Assembly: GCA_965229695.1 (NCBI GenBank)
Contig: OZ245921.1
Coordinates: 3,224,001 to 3,288,000, forward strand
DNA length: 64,000 nucleotides
DNA from: JANSYL01 sp965229695
GTDB lineage: Bacteria; Pseudomonadota; Alphaproteobacteria; Rhodobacterales; Rhodobacteraceae
Direction: 5' to 3'
In this document: piece by piece, positions 59,556 through 64,000 of the stretch
Numbering within the stretch: the stretch's first letter is position 1
Layout of the letters: every line of letters begins with the position of its first letter
Notes under the pieces: model-generated
What the model was told of the DNA's origin: nothing
What the model saw: the letters and a program-made list of their open reading frames with translations, nothing else
Databases searched by the model: none
Program-made: the position numbers and the translations under genes

Positions 59556-59655
59556 TGATCGGCGCAGGCTTGGCTCAACAGATTTGCGCGCGTGTCCCGG
59601 ATCGGTGGCACGGTCCGGTGACAGCGCTGGCTTGCACCTGTCAGGAGGTCTTGAA

Positions 59656-60201
59656 ATGCGCCAGACCCCGTCAAACGACCCGGCCCAAGTTGTGCTGGCC
59701 ACCGGCTTTGTGGCCGTCGGGGCCCTTGCGGGGATTTGGGCGGCCTCGGGGTTGATTGTCGGCGCGGCGCTGATCGCCTTGCTGCGGATTTGCTGGCTGG
59801 AAGACAATATCAACAATGATCTCTATGGCCGCGATCAACCACCACAAGCCTATCTAAACACTGCGATTCAAAGGGGAAATTTCCTGCGGCGCTGGCTTGG
59901 CCTGCATTTGGATCAGGATGTGACACGCCAATCTGCACATCAGTTGGCTACGGAAATGCGGGCAGAGATTCAGGTTTGGGGCGCGATCCTGCTGGGGCTG
60001 ACCGCCACCCTGACGGCGCAGTTTGGGCCATTTGGGGTTGGGCTAAACCTGATCCTCGCGGGGCTGATCTTTGTGATGGGGCTGCGACGGGTCGACCGTT
60101 TGCTGGTGTCGCTGGCCCATTGTGCCAATGGTATGGCGCTGCCGCGTGATCTGCTGCTGCCCGCGCGGCAATGGCTGATCCAGGACGACGATCCGCGCTA
60201 G
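59656..60201 (+). CDS. Uncharacterised inner-membrane protein
   Basis: A 181-residue protein with an N-terminal hydrophobic hairpin (about 12-45) and a second near residues 105-140 (VWGAILLGLTATLTAQ and VGLNLILAGLIFVMGLRRVDR), leaving a charged middle loop. I recognise no family. AGGAGG six bases before ATG 59656 is an excellent ribosome-binding site. It lies 69 nt before modA in the same direction, so it may be expressed with the molybdate operon; a link to molybdate is not shown. Confidence 0.7.
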   Translation: MRQTPSNDPAQVVLATGFVAVGALAGIWAASGLIVGAALIALLRICWLEDNINNDLYGRDQPPQAYLNTAIQRGNFLRRWLGLHLDQDVTRQSAHQLATEMRAEIQVWGAILLGLTATLTAQFGPFGVGLNLILAGLIFVMGLRRVDRLLVSLAHCANGMALPRDLLLPARQWLIQDDDPR

Positions 60202-60225
60202 GCCCAGCGCTGTTGCCGCAATTGG

Positions 60226-60246
60226 CCAAGGGGTCTTGCCCCTTGG
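60226..60246. repeat. Hairpin between membrane-protein gene and modA
   Basis: CCAAGGGG (60226-60233) and CCCCTTGG (60239-60246) are a perfect 8-bp stem with loop TCTTG in the 69-nt gap. No T-run follows; it may reduce readthrough or act as an operator for modABC. Confidence 0.45.
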
Positions 60247-60270
60247 GGATCGCCGCGCCAGGGTCGGGGC

Positions 60271-61050
60271 ATGCAAGAACTGCTTTCGATAGGGCGCCGT
60301 TTGGCGTTGTCGCTGCTGCTGGTGGTCTGCGTCGCCTTGCCGGGGCGCGCAGCCGATTTGACGGTTTTCGCCGCCGCCAGCCTGCGCGATGCCCTGACTG
60401 AAATTGCCGAGGCCTGGCAGATCGAAACCGGTGGTACCCTAACACTGTCCTTTGCGGGCAGTTCGGCGCTTGCCCGCCAGGTACAGGCGGGCGCGCCCGC
60501 CGATCTGGTGATCTTGGCCAATGCTGCATGGATGGATGCCCTGCAGGCCGATGGCGCGATACGGGCCGAGGCACGGGTGGACCTGCTCACCAACCGCCTG
60601 GTCGTGATTGGCGGCTGGCATCAGGACGGCGCGCTTGATCTGACCGACCCGCAGGCGTTGCGTGGCCGTCTTGGGCGCGGGCGTCTGGCGCTGGCATTGG
60701 TCGAGGCGGTGCCGGCGGGCATCTACGCAAAAGCCGCGCTGGAAACCCTGGGGCTTTGGGAAAGCATCGAAGATCGCGTGGTGCAGGCGGATAATGTGCG
60801 CGGTGCCTTGGCGATGGTTGCCGCCCGCGCGGCCAGTCTGGGCATTGTCTATGCCACCGATGCCCGAGCCGAACGGCGGATCGCCGTCCTGGCTGAGATC
60901 CCGGCCGAGGCCCATCCCCCCATCCTTTACCCCGCCGCACCGACGACCAGCGCTGATAGTACCGCTCAGGCATTGATGGGGTTTCTGCAAAGCCCGATTG
61001 CGCGGGCCATCTTCACCGGCCACGGCTTTGGCCTGGTGACGGAGCCCTAA
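60271..61050 (+). CDS. modA: Molybdate ABC transporter binding protein ModA
   Basis: Periplasmic protein that binds molybdate or tungstate. The 259-residue precursor has a signal peptide (cleaved about after GRAA), then DLTVFAAASLRDALTEIAEAW and LTLSFAGSSALARQVQAGAPADLVILANAAWMDAL, the oxyanion-binding Ser/Ala residues of ModA. VQADNVRGALAMVAARAASLGIVYATDA lies in the second lobe. It is followed by modB (3-nt gap) and modC. Confidence 0.95.
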   Translation: MQELLSIGRRLALSLLLVVCVALPGRAADLTVFAAASLRDALTEIAEAWQIETGGTLTLSFAGSSALARQVQAGAPADLVILANAAWMDALQADGAIRAEARVDLLTNRLVVIGGWHQDGALDLTDPQALRGRLGRGRLALALVEAVPAGIYAKAALETLGLWESIEDRVVQADNVRGALAMVAARAASLGIVYATDARAERRIAVLAEIPAEAHPPILYPAAPTTSADSTAQALMGFLQSPIARAIFTGHGFGLVTEP

Positions 61051-61053
61051 GCG

Positions 61054-61743
61054 GTGATCGGCCCCGAAGAATGGCAGGTCTTGGCGTTGTCCTTGCGCGT
61101 AGGGTTGTTGGCGACCTGTGTCAGCCTGCCCTTTGGCATCTTCACGGCTTACGCCCTGGCGCGGTGGCACTTCCCTGGCAAGGCGGTGGTCAACGGTCTG
61201 GTCCATTTGCCTTTGGTGCTGCCGCCGGTCGTCACCGGGTATTTCTTACTGCTTGGGTTTGGCCCGCAGGGCCCATTTGGCCAAGCGCTTGAGGCGGTTT
61301 TTGGCACGGGCGTCGCCTTTCGTTGGACCGGCGCGGCGCTCGCGGCGGCGGTCATGGCGTTCCCCTTGATGGTGCGCGCCATCCGGTTATCGATTGAAGC
61401 CGTCGATCCGCGCCTTGAACAGGCGGCAGCCACGCTTGGTGCCTCTCGCTTTTGGGTCTTTGTCACGGTCACCTTGCCCCTGATCCTGCCGGGGATTCTG
61501 GCGGGCGCAGTTCTGGCCTTTGCCAAGGCTTTGGGAGAGTTCGGGGCCACGATCACCTTCGTTTCGAACATCCCCGGCGAAACGCAAACCTTGCCGCTGG
61601 CCATCTACACTTTCCTGCAGGTGCCTGGCGGGGAGGGGGCCGCCTGGCGCCTGGTGGTGATTGCGGTTGTGGTGTCGATGGGCGCGCTTTTGGTCTCAGA
61701 ATGGGTCGGCGCGCGCGCCGCACGGCGGGTGGCGGGCCGATGA
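61054..61743 (+). CDS. modB: Molybdate ABC transporter permease ModB
   Basis: A 229-residue permease with about five membrane helices and the ABC coupling motif region RLEQAAATLGASRFWVFVTVTLPLILPGILAGAVLAFAKALGEFGATITFVSNIPGETQTLPLAIYTFLQ. The AAATLGAS...LPL and GEFGATI segments are typical of ModB. Translation starts at GTG 61054, and the stop overlaps the modC start by 4 nt (ATGA). Confidence 0.95.
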   Translation: MIGPEEWQVLALSLRVGLLATCVSLPFGIFTAYALARWHFPGKAVVNGLVHLPLVLPPVVTGYFLLLGFGPQGPFGQALEAVFGTGVAFRWTGAALAAAVMAFPLMVRAIRLSIEAVDPRLEQAAATLGASRFWVFVTVTLPLILPGILAGAVLAFAKALGEFGATITFVSNIPGETQTLPLAIYTFLQVPGGEGAAWRLVVIAVVVSMGALLVSEWVGARAARRVAGR

Positions 61744-62834
61744 GTTTGCGGGTCGATATCGCCCATCAACGTGCCGATTTTGCGTTGCAGGTCGCGTTCG
61801 AGGCGCGGGGTGGGGTCACGGCCCTGTTCGGGCGCTCGGGTGCTGGCAAGACCACGGTTGTGAACGCGGTTGCCGGGCTTTTGCGAGCGGATCGGGCGCG
61901 CATTCTATCCGGTGACACGGTGCTGGTGGATAGTGAGGCTGGCGTCTGGGTGCCGCCGCATAAGCGCCGGGTTGGCTATGTGTTCCAAGATGCGCGGCTA
62001 TTCCCGCATCTAGATGTGCGGGGCAACTTAGCTTATGGACAACGGTTTGCGCCCAAGACCGCGCAGCCGCCATCCTTGTCCGAGACCGTTTCGCTTTTGG
62101 GCATCGGCGATTTGCTCGACCGGCGTGTGGGCGATTTGTCGGGTGGAGAGACGCAGCGCGTGGCCATTGGACGGGCCTTGTTATCGGCCCCGCGTCTGTT
62201 GCTGCTGGATGAGCCCCTGGCCGCGCTCGACGCTGCGCGCAAGGCCGAGATTTTGCCTTATCTCGAACGGCTACGCGACCTTAGCGCGATGCCGATCCTT
62301 TATGTCTCGCACCAGATTTCCGAGATTGCGCGGATTGCCACGGATGTGGTCGCGCTGGATCGCGGTCGCGTGCTGACCGCAGGCTCGGTGACCGAGGTTT
62401 TATCGGACCCCGATTTGATCCTGGCCACCGGCGTGCGCGACGCGGGGGCTGTGATCGCGGCCACGGTCGTCGCCCATCACCCCGATGGATTGTCCGAGGT
62501 GGCGGGGGCGGGCGGTACGCTTTGGTTGCCATCGGTCGCCGCCGCGCCGGGCACCCGGCTGCGGCTTCGGATCGAAGCGCAGGATGTGATGCTGTCACGC
62601 GACCGGCCCAAGGATATCTCGGCGCTCAATATCCTGCCCGTCACTGCGATTGGCCTGCGCGAAGGCGTGGGGCCAGGGGCCATGGTGCAGTTGCAGGCGG
62701 GTGATGCGCGCCTGCTGTCCCGCATCACCGCGCGCTCGGCCAAAGCTTTGCAGATTGCGCCAGGTTGGCGCGGGTTTGCCGTCATCAAATCCGTGGCGGT
62801 CGCGGCGGGAGATGTCGGTATCCTGACGCCATAA
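61740..62834 (+). CDS. modC: Molybdate ABC transporter ATP-binding protein ModC
   Basis: The 364-residue ATPase powers molybdate import. It has Walker A GRSGAGKTT (31-39), VGYVFQDARLFPHLDVRGNL (Q loop), LSGGETQRVAIGRALL (signature), LLLLDEPLAALD (Walker B) and the switch His in YVSHQISE. The C-terminal part is a single Mop/TOBE domain (SALNILPVTAIGLREGVGPGAMVQLQAGDARLLSRITARSAKAL) that can bind molybdate. No modE regulator is adjacent. A terminator follows directly. Confidence 0.96.
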   Translation: MSLRVDIAHQRADFALQVAFEARGGVTALFGRSGAGKTTVVNAVAGLLRADRARILSGDTVLVDSEAGVWVPPHKRRVGYVFQDARLFPHLDVRGNLAYGQRFAPKTAQPPSLSETVSLLGIGDLLDRRVGDLSGGETQRVAIGRALLSAPRLLLLDEPLAALDAARKAEILPYLERLRDLSAMPILYVSHQISEIARIATDVVALDRGRVLTAGSVTEVLSDPDLILATGVRDAGAVIAATVVAHHPDGLSEVAGAGGTLWLPSVAAAPGTRLRLRIEAQDVMLSRDRPKDISALNILPVTAIGLREGVGPGAMVQLQAGDARLLSRITARSAKALQIAPGWRGFAVIKSVAVAAGDVGILTP

Positions 62835-62838
62835 GAAA

Positions 62839-62867
62839 ACCGCGCCCGGTTGGGGCGCGGTCTTTTT
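62839..62867 (+). terminator. Rho-independent terminator after modC
   Basis: ACCGCGCCC (62839-62847) pairs with GGGCGCGGT (62853-62861) around loop GGTTG, followed by CTTTTT. It lies between the convergent modC and peptide-ABC genes. Confidence 0.88.
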
Positions 62868-62891
62868 CGCTTTTGCCGATGATGGCTGCGC

Positions 62892-64000
62892 TTACTCAGC
62901 CGCGTGCACCTTGATCACCGGTTCCATGCGCTCAAGGATCGCCTCGGTCAGGTGGCATTTGACCTGATGCCCGTCTTTCAGCGTTTTCATCGGCGGCACC
63001 TCGGATTCGCACAAGTTCCCGGCCACTTCCGATTTCCAACGGCAGCGCGTCTGGAACGGGCAGCCTGGCGGCGGGCTCATGGCCGAGGGGATATCACCCT
63101 CCAACACGATATGCTGTTTTTCGATGCTGGTATCAGCGATGGGAACAGCTGACAGCAGCGCCTCGGTATAGGGGTGGTAGGGCGGTGAGAAGACCTGTTC
63201 GGTGTCGCCAATTTCGACCACATGGCCCAGATACATCACCATCACCCGGTCGCTCAGATAGCGCACAATCGACAGATCGTGCGAGATGAAGAGCAGGGTG
63301 GTTTTTTCTTCCCGCTGAATTTCCATCAGCAGATCGGTGACCGCCGCCTGAACCGACACATCCAAGGCCGAAACCGGTTCGTCAGCCACCACGATCCGTG
63401 CGCCACCTGCGAACGCGCGGGCAATGCCCACACGCTGCTTCTGGCCACCTGACAATTGCCGTGGCATCCGGTCGGCAAAGGCGCGGGGCAGCTTCACCAG
63501 ATCCAGCAATTCCAGCATACGCTGTTTGCGTGCCTCATCGTTTTCGCCAATGCCAAAGACCTCCAGCGCGCGGATGATCTGACGGCCCACGGTCATGGAG
63601 GGGTTGAGCGTATCAAACGGGTTCTGGAACACCATCTGGATCGACGAGACCGTGGCGGTTTCGCGTTCTTCGATTGGGATACCTTCGATGGCGGAGTTAT
63701 CCAGGAAGACATGACCGTCGGTCGCGGTCTCAAGCCCCATCAACACTTTGGCCAAGGTGGATTTGCCACAGCCGGATTCGCCAACGATGGCCAGGGTTTC
63801 GGATTCGCGCGCCTCGAAGCTCAGCGTTTCATTGGCTTTCACCACTTTGGTGTCGCCGCCGCCGAACATCGAATTGGCCGCAACCTCGTAGTATTTCTTG
63901 AGGTTGTCGATGCGTAGAACCACGTCGCCCACTTCGGCCTTTTCTGTGCTGTCACCCACATCAATCGGCGCGTTCCAATCGATTTCTTCGTAGCGCAGAC
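62892..64000 (-). CDS. Peptide-type ABC transporter ATP-binding protein, 5' partial
   Basis: An ATPase of the oligopeptide/dipeptide (Dpp/Opp) uptake family. Visible are VGESGCGKSTLAKVLMGLE (Walker A), VFQNPFDTLNPSMTVG (Q loop), LSGGQKQRVGIARAF, IVVADEPVSALDVSVQ, FISHDLSIVRYLSDRV and the C-terminal oligo_HPY region with CPFQTRC...C. The frame stays open to the right edge: a GTG at 63959 is possible, but the residues before it (LRYEEIDWNAPIDV) read like a linker. The gene is therefore probably longer, perhaps a fusion of two ATPase domains as in some peptide transporters. Confidence 0.9.
   Translation of the reverse strand, partial: LRYEEIDWNAPIDVGDSTEKAEVGDVVLRIDNLKKYYEVAANSMFGGGDTKVVKANETLSFEARESETLAIVGESGCGKSTLAKVLMGLETATDGHVFLDNSAIEGIPIEERETATVSSIQMVFQNPFDTLNPSMTVGRQIIRALEVFGIGENDEARKQRMLELLDLVKLPRAFADRMPRQLSGGQKQRVGIARAFAGGARIVVADEPVSALDVSVQAAVTDLLMEIQREEKTTLLFISHDLSIVRYLSDRVMVMYLGHVVEIGDTEQVFSPPYHPYTEALLSAVPIADTSIEKQHIVLEGDIPSAMSPPPGCPFQTRCRWKSEVAGNLCESEVPPMKTLKDGHQVKCHLTEAILERMEPVIKVHAAE

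Larger units (their letters stand above)
59314..59655. other. Intergenic region after nrdJ
   Basis: 342 nt. The first half holds short inverted repeats (GGGTC/GACCC at 59317-59329 and GGAGGG/TCCCTCC at about 59376-59396) before the terminator at 59464-59489, so a structured 3' end or small RNA is possible. The second half carries GGTTAACC near 59505 and a candidate promoter at 59526-59555. No gene is seen. Confidence 0.5.

Overview
The window looks like a chromosomal segment of an alphaproteobacterium of the Rhodobacterales (Roseobacter/Rhodobacter type). The grounds are gene content and order: plsX-rpmF-yceD, sciP next to ctrA, a Fur/Mur regulator, usg near gyrA, xerD-aroK-aroB, a TRAP transporter operon, a vitamin B12-dependent class II ribonucleotide reductase, GANTC and TTAA-type cell-cycle sites, and a GTTC-N7-GTTC LexA box. 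Most of it is GC-rich, tightly packed housekeeping DNA. No rRNA, CRISPR array, insertion sequence or prophage is visible.

Layout. 1-7.2 kb: end of a lipid/ribosome cluster (plsX partial, rpmF, yceD), then bamE, an OlsB-like acyltransferase, a second GNAT protein, tyrS, anmK and a DUF985 cupin. 7.2-16.3 kb: orphan histidine kinase, eno, two EamA exporters around a Fur/Mur gene, selO, a nucleoside hydrolase and mnmA. 16.4-22.4 kb: the cell-cycle pair sciP-ctrA, then ligA-recG, then a 39-codon membrane peptide behind a LexA-type box and closed by a strong terminator. 22.4-30.6 kb: NifU-like scaffold, hisI, gluQ, a methyltransferase, trmFO, two DoxX-like membrane proteins and gyrA. 30.7-33.1 kb: a lower-GC lone gene whose product resembles the transmembrane domain associated with TRADD-N immunity proteins, then usg, dsbB and exoD.

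33.4-38.9 kb: a TRAP transporter operon (dctP...dctQM) with a GH88 unsaturated-uronyl hydrolase and an FAD monooxygenase inserted between the binding protein and the permeases. This suggests uptake and degradation of one compound class. 39.0-44.9 kb: an accessory-looking block after tRNA-Leu: sulfotransferase, an 839-bp stretch without a convincing gene, and a 1312-residue RTX/Hint protein. 44.9-55.1 kb: MobA-like, CorC-like, xerD, two uncharacterised envelope proteins, aroK-aroB, small lipoprotein, gpt-fabI, pdxH, double cold-shock protein, DUF192 protein and tRNA-Pro. 55.4-64 kb: nrdJ with NrdR-like boxes, an unknown membrane protein, modABC and a peptide-type ABC ATPase running off the right edge.

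Beyond genes, two families of short intergenic repeats recur. One is a TATTTT...AGATGAAG motif (four copies). The other is a paired AT-rich palindrome module (two full copies and one related copy). The strongest leads for undescribed biology are the LexA-box micropeptide, the TRADD-N-associated-like membrane gene, the GH88/monooxygenase TRAP operon and the two repeat families. All family names come from reading translated sequence and remembered family features; no database search was run.
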